Shown here: positions 9,090-53,648 of the stretch, piece by piece
How positions within the stretch are numbered: position 1 is the first letter of the stretch
How the letters are laid out: the number at the start of each line of letters is the position of its first letter
DNA from: Anoplopoma fimbria
Lineage: Eukaryota; Chordata; Actinopteri; Perciformes; Anoplopomatidae
Direction: 5' to 3'
Assembly: GCF_027596085.1 (NCBI RefSeq)
Contig: NC_072454.1
Location: forward strand, 26,622,323-26,686,322
Length of the DNA stretch: 64,000 nucleotides
Program-made: the position numbers and the translations under genes
The notes under the pieces: model-generated
Database searches by the model: none
The model's input: the letters and a program-made list of their open reading frames with translations, nothing else
Told to the model about the DNA's origin: nothing

Positions 9090-9645
9090 TTATTTGACCC
9101 TAAACAGAGAATATAAATTGTCTGAATATCTTCACCCTGAACAGAGACTGATACTGTCCAGACACAGGCTCAGTGACCTCAGAGACAGGCAGACACAGAC
9201 GGACATGGCTGTCCAGAGACCGGTGGGTATGTGGCAGGTAGAGACTGAGATGCACTTCCTCCTCCTCTGTCTGAGGTTTTCTGCACTAAGAGATATCTAC
9301 TTTGGGGAAATAACAAAGACAATCTGAAGCTTTCTCATGTTAAGGCCAGAAGAGGAACTGACTTCTAGGTGAAGGGACAGCAACTCATCTGGCAGCTGAA
9401 TATGTATCTGCCTGCTACAGCCTGAGGGACGCACAGTCACTAAAAGAGTCACAATATGAAGTCACTGTATTAAACTGTTGAAAACTGCAGTGTGCAGTAT
9501 TGTAATATTTTGGACTGTATCAGTGTAACCTGCATATGACATCTGTGTATTTAATATTTAATATGTGTATTCTGTAAAATGCTTTGGCAACAACATATTT
9601 TTGGTCATGCCAATAAAGCTAAATTGAATTGGATTGAGTGAGATC
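9090..9645 (+). mobile_element. 5'-truncated LINE (probably L1/Tx1 group), C-terminus and 3' UTR
   Basis: A frame at 9094-9327 gives LNREYKLSEYLHPEQ and then QVETEMHFLLLCLRF. This resembles the Cys-rich C-terminal end of fish Tx1-like LINE polymerases, where a GEVETExHFL motif is usual. The 3' UTR runs to AATAAAGCTAAATTGAATTG near 9640. Clade assignment is tentative. A deleted copy lies at 6430-6735 and an inverted tail fragment at 5052-5115. Confidence 0.65.
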
Positions 9646-9689
9646 AAGAGAGAGAGAGAGAATTAATTGGTTGGTTAAGAGCAGTGAGG

Positions 9690-12440
9690 GGTAGGTTCTG
9701 AGTAAATGGTACATTTACTGTTTCGCAACTGACAACCCTCCAATAGAGTAAGGTTCATTTGGGAACAAACAACACAATCAGCTTTCCTCTCATTGTCTAT
9801 GGAGCAGCTCCTGACTTCTTACTTTGTGACATCACCAGTTGAGACTTCCTTCTCTGGTTTCTGGCTCATAAATATTGACTGAACTTTCCTGACAACTTGA
9901 AGCGATATCTGTTATTGGAAAGTGTTTTTCATTTTTTTAAACAAATAAACAGATATCGTTTTGAGGTAATCTTAGCTTGGACGCGGGGTCCACCTACCAG
10001 TTCTGCCAGGGCTTTCAACTACGTCTCACTGTCTTCATCAGCAAATCTAATTGGCTCAGGGGCCATCATATTCAGATGTGAATGTTCTCCTCAATCTTCT
10101 CTGGTCTTCCACTGACTCCTGTTCGATGACCTTTGACCTCCTCCCAGTGGCCACTGTGAGTGGTTTTCTTCTGGTTCTCACAGATGTTTTCTATTTCTAC
10201 TGTTCATTAAGTCTCCTCTTCAGTCCTACACAATGTATCAAATATACATGTATGCAATATACTGTATGTTACACTGACATTCATCAAATATATAATGGTT
10301 TCTTTGCAGCTATTACAGAATACACAGGATTCACAGATGTCAATTCTATATATTTTTTTGAAATTTGTTTTTATCCTTATGTTCAAATATGCTTCTCTAA
10401 CTTTGTTGGTAAACAAAATAAAATTAATTTACAGTTAATATTTTCAATTGAGTTTAGCAATTTATGTCTGAACAGGTTATAGAATCCAGGATGTGTAATG
10501 TTTAAACTCCAGACAGGAGCAGATATCTTAAAAAAAAACAACACTGGAGCTACTACGAGGATCTGCAGGACTATCTGTCTGCATGTTGGACCAGCACACA
10601 TCTGGACACAGGGCCGACCATCCAGCCACCTCAGGGACTTCCACCGGGATGCTTCTGGTGGTCCCTGTTGACTTATTAGTGCTCATGATTCATTATTTGC
10701 AGCTCCTGGCCCAGAGTGCCCCCTTAGACATGCTGTAACCCCTTCTATCTGTGCTCATGGACACAGGCTGAGCTCAGTGTAACAGGACGCTCACCTCTGA
10801 TCCGTTATGCGGTGTATAATATGGTAAATATGGGTCTGTGTCAATGGATGAGTGGGGCAAGCAAAGTTCAAACAGGGTCAAACAAAAAAAATGCTGCTGA
10901 GGTGCATTATGAAAGTCAGGATTTTATGGAATTGCAGTACTAAATGAATGGACAGGCCCTTTGAGGAAATTAGGAGCCAACTGGTCAACGATCAGCTGGT
11001 CCCAGTCAAAGCTTTGATACTCTAGTCTATTGAGGTACGGATTTACTCTTGGTTCTGACCACACAGGCGGAGATCTTTCAATCAAAATGAAGTGAGTGAG
11101 TGAACTTGGTACTGTGGCGTGCACATTTGTGCCAGAGCTCACAGTTGATCTGAAGAGAGTCCTGAATCAAGGTATGCGGACTACAGCTGTGTTGTGTAGA
11201 AATCACGTCTGTCTCGGAATGCAGTTGCAATAGATTTGCTCCTTCAGTCCAGGTCGTGTTAACCAGGTCAGCTGATTCCAAACTGATGTTTTGACCTCTG
11301 CAATGTCTATTGCATAGTCAAACAGTCAGGACGCTCTACCAAATAACTGTGTCTGAGGAGCCTGACATGCTGAGGCTGCAGAGTCCTCCGTGAAGCCCTG
11401 GATCTTCATGGAGCAGCAGTCCAGACTGTCCACCCATGTGATTCGTCTGCTTCTATACTTTGAACGATTCCGACAGATTCTCACCGTGTGTTTGAAAAAG
11501 GAATGTGGCGTCCAATCAGCCGCACAGATAGACGTATAAAGCCCTGAAGTGAGACATGCTAACAGAGGGAATGTCCTGTGGTATACAGACAATGGGATGG
11601 GACAGGAACTGTGTGTGTACTCATCCAGGTGTGTTGGAACAGATCTTAGTGATGTTAATTGTGCTGTCTGTCTGTCTGTCTGTCTGTCTGTCACGCACGC
11701 ACGCACGCACACGCACACGCACACACACTATCATAGTGTTCACAGTGTATCACAGTTTCTATCATATGGATGACACAGGAGCAACAGCAACACGTCACTT
11801 GCTATCCGATACCGTACATCCTGTGTGATCACTACCGCACATGTGCAACTCTCAACAAAGGTGAGGAAGAAGCCAGATGGCTCACTCCTCAGCTACTTCC
11901 AAAAAGAAAACAGAGACGGGAACATCTTTACTGGGAGAGCACCTTAAGAGGGTGAAGCTGTTGATTATGATGATGATAATGATGATGATGATGATGATGA
12001 TGAGCAGGCCTGTGAGAGACAGGATGTGAACAGTGCTGTTCTTATTACTGCCAGTGGCTTTGTGCACACTGCAGTTGAGAGGAAAAACACATGTATATCA
12101 CTTCTTTGGTTTGTAAAATGTCATTAAACCCATATTTACCTATATTCATCAGAACTTTTCTGTTTTTAGATTATTCGTTGAGCATGGAGACGTGAGAGAA
12201 AACTCAAGGTAACTGGATGAGTCAGAGACACACAAATGATCATTTTAGGGGGTGAAGTATTCCTCTAACATGTAATAGGAATGTGGAACACAAATTTGTG
12301 ACATAGTTGGTCAGTAGATAAAAAAGAGAGGATTGATGATGTATTAAAATGATCCTGCTCCCTCTAGTGGCCACCTCTGAGAGCGTGCAGGCTCAGTGAC
12401 CTGTTGACCTCTGAATCGAACACAGTCACAGCAAGTCACA
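9690..12440. other. Intergenic spacer, no gene supported
   Basis: I see no recognisable exon. The block near 9985-10160 ends with a usable splice donor, but its translation matches no family known to me. Simple repeats: (CTGT)n and (ACGC)n at 11664-11728 and (GAT)n at 11965-12004. Confidence 0.4.
12356..12376 (-). promoter_or_regulatory. CTCF-like motif
   Basis: The minus strand reads GGCCACTAGAGGGAGCAGG, close to the CTCF core (CCAC[C/T]AG[A/G]GGG). A motif match alone is weak evidence for binding. Confidence 0.25.
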
Positions 12441-13454
12441 GTTTTGATCACCTTTATTAAGTAAACTCTACACTTAAAGTATTGCTTTATTTTATTTTTT
12501 TATTGTTATTATTTCACTCTAAATTAGAACCTTTGCCATCAGCACATATAGAACTTTTTCAATCAAGCTACACTTTGAGGAATACAAAAATATCACAGTA
12601 CATTTTCTACTAGGTCGCCTTCACCTGTGAGGTCCAGAGCCAATCAGAGGGTCGTGATCAGAACCGCAGCAGCTGCCGGACAGAGATGGACCGTCCACAT
12701 GTCCTACAGTAACAGCACCAAGTCCACGAGCTGACTGCACACTCAAACACACAGCGGGTCTGGGTGACTGTTTGGACTCAGTGAAGCATGGCTTTCCAGA
12801 GCCGAACCACAGCGGTGTTGATAAATGAGGAGCAGAGAGCTGTAGCTGCACCGTCCCCCGTCTGCAGAGGAGACCGACTCACACAGACAAGTGAGCCGCA
12901 CTCTGGGAACTTTTGGGACAAATTCAAGAAGATGCAAATGTCAGCCGCACTGAATAAACAAGTGCATATTCAGTTTTGAAGTGTGAACTTTGAAGAGGAT
13001 TTAGAGTCCTGTATGGGACCGTCTTCTCCGGTGTGGGACAGTCCCAGATGCTTCAGTGAACACGTACAAACCGACTACTTAAATCGCAACCATCTTTTCT
13101 CTCCGGTTATACCAAACTCTAAGAATCAGCACAAACCTCATCTTTGTGCGACTTGTTTAACTTTGTTTGAGGCCAGAGTGTCTCATCCCTGCCCTGCCTC
13201 ACTGACGGGGGACAAAACACCCGGTGGTAGTCTTAGAGGGGGCTTCATGTTTGTATGAACCAGAATGAGGTGAAGAGGACGCTGCACCCAAACATGTAAG
13301 TGGACAAGCTAAACAAAGGTAAGAGTAAAGTGTGATCATCAGCCATGTTTTCCGTTTGACAGAAACATTTGTAAAGAGCCACAGAGGCTCCTCTACACCT
13401 TTCAATGGGAAGCATCTGGGTCCGTCTATGCATTTGAACTAGTCAGTGATTAGA
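12441..13454. other. Spacer, no gene seen
   Basis: It contains T-rich runs near 12485-12510. No exon or known repeat is recognised. Confidence 0.35.
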
Positions 13455-13748
13455 AGGGCTGGGTAAGGAATCACAATATGTTTGGGCGTTTGTATCACTG
13501 AGAATCAAAAACTGCTGGCACCGAATGCCTGGTTTCTTGTCATGTAAGAATATTCTGTGTTCACTTGATGTAGATCTTTTTACCTTATTTTATTTTAGCT
13601 GACCTTTTGCAGTTTGTTATGTTAAGACAGTTTGCCGAGATTATTGGAAAAAAACACATCACCAAATTATTGGTGATGTGATGTATTATTGGCCTTTAGA
13701 AGCTACGAAAAAAGAATGTATTATCATTTTAAAATGATACCCAGCCCT
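13455..13748. mobile_element. hAT-like non-autonomous element
   Basis: The ends read AGGGCTGGGTAAGG (left) and ATGATACCCAGCCCTA (right), giving an inverted terminal AGGGCTGGGTA. Inside is the short palindrome ACATCACCAA-ATTA-TTGGTGATGT. It has no coding capacity. Confidence 0.6.
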
Positions 13749-14280
13749 ACTGACAAGTCAAAGGACTGTTGGAGGACGGGTTAAGGCCCTGCTGGCCCTG
13801 CACTGGTTAGGCTGCCTCTGGTTTTGGTCCGGCTCTCATGTCCCCCCTCAGGCAGGCTGTAATGTTAATATGGACAACACCAACAGCACTTTTAACATTC
13901 TCTCACTCTCTTCCCGTTCCTCTCTGCATACATGTTATATTCTATACAAAGTATCAAAAAGATTAAACAAAATACTGAAAAAATCCTCACCCATACTCGC
14001 AATAGAATTTCTTGTATTAAACCTTTTTTTTTCCTTGCAAATCTTTCTTTTTCCTCCCACACTGCAAAGATTCAGATCCGTAGTGACAGGCGAAGGTGAA
14101 GGTGGCCTAGCACTCTGGACAGGAATGTTGCAGCATGAAAATGACCCAAACACGGCGGCTTCATTTAAAACAAAACAAAACAAAAATACTTGAGAGGATG
14201 GAGGGTGAGAGTTCCCCGATAGTGTCCTCAGTTTCGGGGAATGGAAGAGACGAGTAAGATGAAGAAAGGAAGGAGTACAC

Positions 14281-14286
14281 TTTAAT
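14281..14286 (-). terminator. Candidate zswim8 poly(A) signal
   Basis: ATTAAA on the minus strand, about 295 nt after the zswim8 stop codon. This would give a short 3' UTR. Confidence 0.45.
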
Positions 14287-14580
14287 TTCCACAGTTACAC
14301 AAACATGAACCATGATAAAACGGGAAGGGAGGAGTCAGTGACACCGGCTCCTCCTCTGAGCTCTGGGTGGACCAACACACATAACAAGTCTCTGTGGGTC
14401 GGGGGGGGAGCTGATTGTGCTGCCTGTGTGCTGTGTTCGTTTGAGTCCACATAGTGGAGAGCGTGGACCCCAACAGAACCAGACGGCGTGAACGCGGCCA
14501 GTGGCAGTAGCAGTGCTGGAGGCTGGATGGGGCTCCTCAGGGGCCCCTGCCCAGCACGCTCTCCCCCGGGGGCTTGCTGC

Positions 14581-47028
<32,448 letters not shown>

Positions 47029-47031
<3 letters not shown>

Positions 47032-47036
47032 TACAT
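47029..47036 (-). promoter_or_regulatory. zswim8: Start-stop element overlapping the zswim8 start
   Basis: The minus strand reads ATGTAATGG: an ATG followed at once by TAA, whose last A is the first base of the zswim8 ATG. Confidence 0.7.
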
Positions 47037-47223
47037 CCACTTTTTAAACCGCTTCCGAGTCCGGACGACTGCGACTCTCAGGCCTTTTCCTTTTTCTTCG
47101 ATCAAAAAAGAAAAAAAAAAAAAAAAATCAAGGGAGAACCGGCGGACGGTGTCCAACACTGGGGGGAGTCAAGACTCAAGAGTCTCAAGACTGGGGGAGG
47201 GGGGAGGCTACTAGCACCCAGAA

Positions 47224-47365
47224 CACAGCTGAGAGGCCCTCAGACACAGCTGAGAGGCCCTGAAACACAGCTGAGAGGCCCTCAGACACAGCTGAGAGGC
47301 CCTCAAACACAGCTGAGAGGCCCTCAGACACAGCTGAGAGGCCCTCACACACAGCTGAGAGGCTT
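47224..47365. repeat. 21-bp minisatellite upstream of zswim8
   Basis: About seven units of CACAGCTGAGAGGCCCTCAGA. Since 21 is a multiple of three, each frame gives a 7-residue repeat, but no gene is implied. Confidence 0.95.
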
Positions 47366-49428
47366 CCTGCGGGGCCCTCAGACAAGCTCCATGGTACGAG
47401 GGGCCAGAGTCCCAGCCCAGAGTCGTTACTGTCACACACCGAGCACAACAGAGGCTAACCTGACACGTCCACCTACCCTGCTGGTGTGAGGCTGAGACAG
47501 ACCAGAGCTGCACAACGCCGGCTGGTGTTGATGTGAAGTCTTTAGGAAGTCATGAAGTTGTTCATCCCGACGTTGTGCTGCTTTCAGCCAATCAGCTGCT
47601 CTACGCTGACGGGAGAGGAACAGTTACACAAACCCAACCAAAGTATTTAACAACAACAAACACTTAAACAGTCTAAGACACAGACAGACGTAGCGTTGTG
47701 GAGGCCGAGTGACTCCTTTGTTCTGGTGTTTAGTGTGCTCGTTTCATGTTACAATGCCGGGCTGCTAATGCACACAGCGTTTAGTTAGCCGCCGTTAGCT
47801 GGAGGCTAACTATGCTAATAGCCTCCGCGGCACCACAGACACATGTCATCCGATGCAGACGACACTGTTGGAGTCAGATGTGTTTACGGACCCGAAGACA
47901 TGTTTGTTCGGGTCGGTTTACCTTCGTCTTTGCTTCGGTAAAACCGTGTATTAGCTAAGCTATATGCATTAGCAATAGCAAGCTAACCCCCACCCCCCTC
48001 TCAGTCGGCTAACCTGAGCTAGCTTAAATAGCTGTTTGTTTACATTCACCGGTGACGAGACACAGCCTTCGTACTGTGAACTACATGCTTGTGTTCATAT
48101 CACCTGGACCTCCTCACCTGCATAGGTTACATAAGCTGCATATCTCGATATTAATCCCCGTACCAGCTCAATGTTTGCCTTTCTTTGTATTAGTATAGGA
48201 ACCTCCTCTCTGACGTTGGGAGCTGATATATTCCTCAGTCGGCTCTGATGTCTTCCTCCAGATGTCTTCCTCCAGATGTCTTCCTCCAGATGTCTTCCTT
48301 CAGATGTCTTCCTCCAGATGTCTTCCTTCAGATGTCTTCCTTCAGATGTCTTCCTCCAGACTGACACCGGCTGTCCGGCGTCTCGTAAACGTCTCTGTCT
48401 CCAGATGACTCCGGGATTCCCAGATGACTCCCCGTGTCCGTAACCCAGGCTGGCTCTCAGCGTGTCTCACTCTGGCTCTGTTAGCGTGTCTCACTCTATT
48501 AGCGTGTCTCACTCTGGCTCTGTTAGCGTGTCTCACTCTATCAGCGTGTCTCACTCTGCCGGGGGAAGATGGCTCACCTCGCTTGCGGCTCCTCCTCCAT
48601 CAGCTGATTACAGCTTCCGGTTGCAGTCCTTCAGACGGCACGGCTCGGGTGGAGGTGTCACCAGACCAAATACACCGACAGTACAAACCTGTTCTTGTCT
48701 TTTGATTACTTTTATATGACCTTACTCCATAAATATTCCTCATCCTCCTTCAAGAGCTTCTGGCCACATTGCTTACCTGAGGTGCACTGCATACCCTGTT
48801 ACAGCCATGGTGAGTGACTGTGGCCCATAGTTATCTGAACAGTAGTTAAATAACTTATATTATTTAAATAACTAACTATGTAAAGTAGCAATACCACAAA
48901 TTATAATATAAGTATTAACTATATGTAGGGAAGAAAAGTAAAGGTTGATTATGCAAAATGGACCTCATCTGAATTTTTAATGAATATATAGAACTGTATT
49001 AGTTATACATTAGTCAATTCTTATTGTTTAATCTGAATTTTTTTGAGTGGAAGTCTAAAGAACCATTAAATTAAAACACTCAAGTAAAGAATTAGTACCT
49101 CAAAACTTTACTTATACATGAGAAACTGTCCTTACTTTCCATTGCAGTCTAACGAGTGCTAGTATTTAGGAGCATGCCCAGTGATGACACCCTAAGCAGT
49201 ACAGGCGGCAGTCTCACTACATAATTCATCACTATCAACATGATGCATTCGATTGATTTTAAGTGTATCTTGCCAAATCCTTGCCATATTGCACTTCAGC
49301 CGTGGTGGCCAACAGTAAACAAATGTTTGATACCGCTGTGAAGTCAGGGCGTCATTTTTTTCCGCCCCAACACTTTATTCCCCCCACCAATGCCTGGGGA
49401 GTCGTTATTTCTATGCAAGGCATTGGAC
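47366..49428. other. zswim8 upstream flank, no coding gene seen
   Basis: GC-richer DNA with GTTAGC/GCTAAC words at 47760-48030, typical near fish promoters. Tandem repeats: 14-bp GATGTCTTCCTCCA units at 48248-48360, and GTGTCTCACTCT units at 48463-48560. AT-rich DNA with an old ACTCAAGTAAAG-type hAT relic near 49080. Confidence 0.45.
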
Positions 49429-49829
49429 CATCCATCCATCCATCCATCTCCTTCCGCTTATCCGGGGCCAGGTCGCGGGGGCAGCAAGCTAAGGAGGGTT
49501 CTCCAGACGTCCTTCTCCCCAGCAACACTTTCCAGCTCCTCCTGGGGAACCCCGAGGCGTTCCCAGGCCAGACGAGATATATAATCTCTCCAGCGTGTTC
49601 TGGGTCTACCCCGGGGCCTCTTACCAGTTGGACGTGCCTGGAAAACCTCTAAAGGGAGGCGTCCAGGAGGCATCCTGATCAGATGCCCGAGCCACCTCAG
49701 CTGGCCCCTTTCGACGCGAAGGAGCAGCGGCTCTACTCCGAGCTCCCTCCGGATGTCTGAGCTCCTCACCCTATCTCTAAGGCTGAGCCCAGCCACCCTA
49801 CGAAGGAAGCTCATTTCGGCCGCTTGTAT

Positions 49830-50696
49830 TCACGATCTCATTCTTTCGGTCACTACCCAAAGCTCATGACCATAGGTGAGGGTTGGAACGTAGATGGACT
49901 GGTAAATCGAGAGCTTTGCCTTTCGGCTCAGCTCCTTCTTCACCAAAACGGTCCGGTACAACGCCCGCATCACTGCTGACGCTGCACCGAACCGCCTGTC
50001 CATCTCCCGCTCCATTTTACCCTCACTCGTGAATAAGATCCCGAGATACTTGAACTCCCTCACTTGGGGCAGTGACTCACTCCCAACCCAGAGGGTGCAA
50101 TCCACCATTTTCCGGAAGAGAACCATGGCCTCAGACTTGGAGGTACTGACTCTCATCCCGACCGCTTCACACTCGGCTGTGAACCGCCCCAGTGCGTGTT
50201 GAAGGTCACGTTCTGAAGAAGCCAACAGAACCACATCATCTGCAAAAAGCAGGGATGCGATTCTGAGGTCCCCAAACCGGAAACTCTCCTCCCCCTGGCT
50301 GCGCCTTGAAATCCTGTCCATGAAAATCACAAACAGGATTGGTGACAATGGGCAGCCCTGGCGGAGGCCAACACGCACTGGGAACAAGCTCGACTTTGTG
50401 CCGAGTATCCGGACACAGCTCTCACTTTGGTCATACAAGGACCGAATGGCTCGTAGTAACGAACCAGGTACCCCATATTCCCGCAGTACCCCCCACAGGA
50501 CTCCCCGAGGGACACGGTCGAAGGCCTTCTCCAAGTCCACAAAACACATGTAGACTGGATGAGCAAACTCCCATGCACCCTCCAACAGACCTGCAAGGGT
50601 AAAGAGTTGGTCCGCTGTTCCACGTCCAGGACGGAATCCGCATTGCTCCTCCTGAATCTGAGGTTCGACAATCGGACGGAGCCTCCTTTCCAGCAC
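49830..50696 (-). pseudogene. Reverse transcriptase part of the Rex3-like element
   Basis: A continuous 288-codon frame covering most of the palm domain, with the FADD catalytic box and the downstream VREFKYLGILFTSEG block. It is part of the larger broken element. Confidence 0.9.
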
Positions 50697-51648
50697 CCTG
50701 GAGTAAACTTTCCCGGGAGGCTGAGCAGTGTGATACCCCTATAATTGGAGCACACTCTCCGGTCCCCCTTTTGAAAATGGGAACCACCACCCCGGTCTGC
50801 CACTCCACAGGCACTGTACCCGACTTCCGTCAACCAAGACAGCCCAACAATGTCCAGAGCCTTTAGCATCTCCGGTCGAATCTCATCCACTCCTGGCGCT
50901 TTGCCGCTGAAGAGCTTTTTAACTACCTCAAGCTACCTCCGGACGAGACTTCCCCTGAGTCTTCAGACTCTGCCTCTTCCACAGAGGACGTGTTGGTCGG
51001 GTTCAGGAGTTCCTCAAAGTGTTCTTTCCACCGCTCGACAATATCCCCAGTCCGGGTCTGCAGTTCTCCCCCCCTGCTGAGCACAGCCTGAGAAAAGCCC
51101 TGTTTCCCCTTTCTGAGTCGTCTCACGGTTTGCCAGAACTTCCTTGAGGCCATTCGAAAGTCCTTCTCCATGGCCTCGCCAAACTCCTCCCACACCCGGG
51201 TTTTGCCTCAGCAACCGCCGCAGCTGCAGCCCTTCTGGCCAACCGGTACCTGCCTGCTGATTCAGGAGACCCCTCGGCCAACCAAGCCCGAAAGGCCTCC
51301 TTCTTCAGCTTGACGGCCTCCTTCACCGCTGGTGTCCACCAGCGGGTTCTTGGATTGCCGCCACGACAGGCACCGATCGCCTTCCGACCACAACTCCTAG
51401 CAGCAGCTTCCACAATGGAGGATTTGAACATGGCCCACTCGGATTCCATGTTCCCAGCCTCCCCGGGATGCACGAGAAATTGTTCCGGAGGTGGGAGTTG
51501 AAGACCTTGCGGACAGGATCCTCAGCCAGACGTTCCCAGTTCACCCTCACTACACGTTTGGGTTTACCGGGTCTGTCCGGCAGCCTCCCCCGCCACCTGA
51601 TCCAACTCACCACCACGTGGTGATCAGTTGACAGCTCTGCTCCTCTCT

Positions 51649-52251
51649 TCACCCGAGTGTCCAAGACACAACTACAAAGTCAATCATAGACCTTTGGCCT
51701 AGGGTGTTCTGGTACCAAGTACACTTATGAACCTCCCTATGCTCAAACATGGTGTTTGTTATGGACAGTCCATGACTAGCACAGAAGTCCAACAACAAAG
51801 CACCACTTGGGTTCAGATCGGGCAGGCCGTTCCTCCCAATCACACCCCTCCAGGTTTCTCCGTCATTACCCACGTGAGCGTTGAAGTCTCCCAGAAGAAA
51901 TATGGAGTCCCCAGTCGGCACCCTTTCCAGAACACCACCCAAGGACTCCAAGAAGGCCGCGTACTCCGAACTGCCGTTTGGTGCATAGGCACAAACAACA
52001 GTCAGAGACTTTCCCCCTGCGATTCCCAGTCGCAGAGAGGCAACCCTCTCGTTCTCCGGTGAGAACTCCAGAACAGCGGCGCTCAGCCGGGGGCTTGTGA
52101 GTATCCCCACACCCGCCCGGCGCCTCTCACCCTGGGCAACTCCGGAAAAGGAAAAAGTCCAGCCCCTCTCCAGGAGTTTGGTTCCAGAACCGGTGCTATG
52201 CGTGGAGGTGAGCCCAACTATATCTAGCTGGTAGCGTTCCACCTCCCGCAC
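51649..52251 (-). pseudogene. Endonuclease part of the Rex3-like element
   Basis: A frame of about 200 codons with [32 protein letters not shown] and GDFNAHVG, the endonuclease/exonuclease/phosphatase fold of RTE elements. It loses frame after IDFVVVSW, where an in-family segment is missing. Confidence 0.88.
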
Positions 52252-52594
52252 CAGCTCCGGTTCCTTCCCCGCCAGAGAGGTGACATTCCACGTCCCTAGA
52301 GCTAGTCTGTGATGCCGGGGTCAGCACGCCCAGGTTTCCGCCCCAGCCTGCCGCCCAGCTCACATTGCACCCGACCCCAATGCCTATCCCTGCGGGTGGT
52401 GGGCCCACAGGATGGCGGCACGATGTAGCTTTTTCGGGCTGGGCCCGGCCGGGCCCCATGTGCCAAGGCCCGGCCACCAGACGCTCGCCGGCGAGCTCCC
52501 CTACCAGGTCTGGCTCCAGGAGGGTGCCCCGGTTTCCCTATTCCGGGCGAGGTGCCACAACCTTGTATCGTCCGATTCATTGAGGTTTGGTGAA

Positions 52595-52850
52595 TCGTGG
52601 AGGATGTCTTTTTTACTGGAGTTCCTCAAAGTGCTTTTTCCACCACTTGAAGCAAGCCTATGTCCGTGCCCTGACCTGCCGCCCTGCTAAGATTGCACCG
52701 CACCCCAACGTCTATCCCTCCGAGTGGGGGCCCACAGGGCGGCGGCTCTATGAAGATTTTTTGGGCCAACAGACACAATTGACTGCAATCTCCCCTCAAA
52801 AACCTGTCTCCATAAAGGGGGCCCCGGTTTCCCTTTTCTGGCCGATGTGA
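52595..52850 (-). mobile_element. Older rearranged fragment of the same Rex3-like family
   Basis: It carries AGTTCCTCAAAGTGCTTTTT (related to 51010-51030) joined to sequence resembling 52330-52560. The usual order is deleted, and it is more diverged than the main copy. Confidence 0.6.
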
Positions 52851-52869
52851 GCTTTATTGAAAGCACTAA

Positions 52870-53515
52870 CTCATATCTGTTGACCAGGTCTGCTGAACCA
52901 GAAGCACATTGTCAGCTTTACACTAAGTTTGAAATAGCAAAACACACTTTTCCAAATAACTACAAACAGTTATCTACAATATACACATCATTCAAAACTA
53001 GAAGCCTGTGTGTGTTGTTTGAAATAGCACACTCAGTTATCCATCCCCTACACCCAGAATGCGAAAACACCTGTTACCAATTAGATCACTTAAAAATCAG
53101 AGATTGATCACTATAAATAGGACTTTTGGTCTGCACAACGCTTACTGTATTTAGTTAAAGGTACAATACAGTATCTATGTGAAGGGAAAACTTTTCAAAA
53201 GCAAGGTAAACTTTATTTAAAACGTTTACAGGTCGATATGACCCCACATTTAACCATTTTAAGTCATTTAGGAGCAGTGGAATGTTGCAAAGGATCCAGG
53301 TGACTAGTTATTTATCACTCAAAGATACTTAAACATGCAAACAGCAGATAAACACACAATAAACACATTGCATTTGTGTTCATAGTCTACATTTACAGAA
53401 TGCTACAAAGACTCCAGATAACAGTGTTTTTTACTTAGCACGTCAGTGTGTAATTGGCATGTGGAGAGAGCTATTTATTTGGTATTTTTTTATAAAGTTG
53501 CGATGCAAATATACC
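52870..53515 (+). repeat. Interspersed repeat, inverted relative to 59380-59835
   Basis: It shares TTTGAAATAGCAAAACACAC, AAAACTAGAAGCCTGTGTGT and GGCATGTGGAGAGAGCTAT with the reverse complement of 59380-59835. The family is not identified; a DNA transposon is possible. Confidence 0.65.
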
Positions 53516-53648
53516 ACTCTTAGAAGAATTGATATAGCTTTCCAAAAGATGTAAGATATTTTGTATTTTCACTGTGTGTTTTGGGATTGTGTGTGAAGAG
53601 GGCCCTAGTTTCCGAAATTATGTTTTTGTAATATTAGTTAATTAAATA

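Larger units (their letters stand above)
49429..52590 (-). mobile_element. Rex3-like RTE-clade non-LTR retrotransposon, near full length, inactive
   Basis: On the minus strand are an apurinic-type endonuclease region (52251-51649, with [19 protein letters not shown]), a linker, and a reverse transcriptase (50890-49830, with GFRPGRGTADQLF, CFVDLEKAFDRVP and FADDVVLLAS). A C-terminal segment follows (49814-49458, ending LLPPRPGPG). The 3' UTR is very short and the tail is (GATG)n at 49429-49450, the arrangement described for Rex3 in teleosts. The frame shifts at least at about 51655, 51470, 51195 and 50830, so it is non-functional. About 110 bp before the endonuclease frame is a GC-rich 5' region. 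Confidence 0.9.

Noticed and set aside
9985..10160. Possible coding exon with a donor at its end
   Set aside because: The translation matches no family I know, and there is no acceptor-supported frame or partner exon.
47032..47040. zswim8 start three codons further upstream
   Set aside because: The triplet at 47040 is GTG, and the conserved vertebrate protein begins at MELMF (47031).
47185..47513. 7-residue-repeat protein upstream of zswim8
   Set aside because: It is the 21-bp minisatellite read in frame; no start context or homologue supports a gene.
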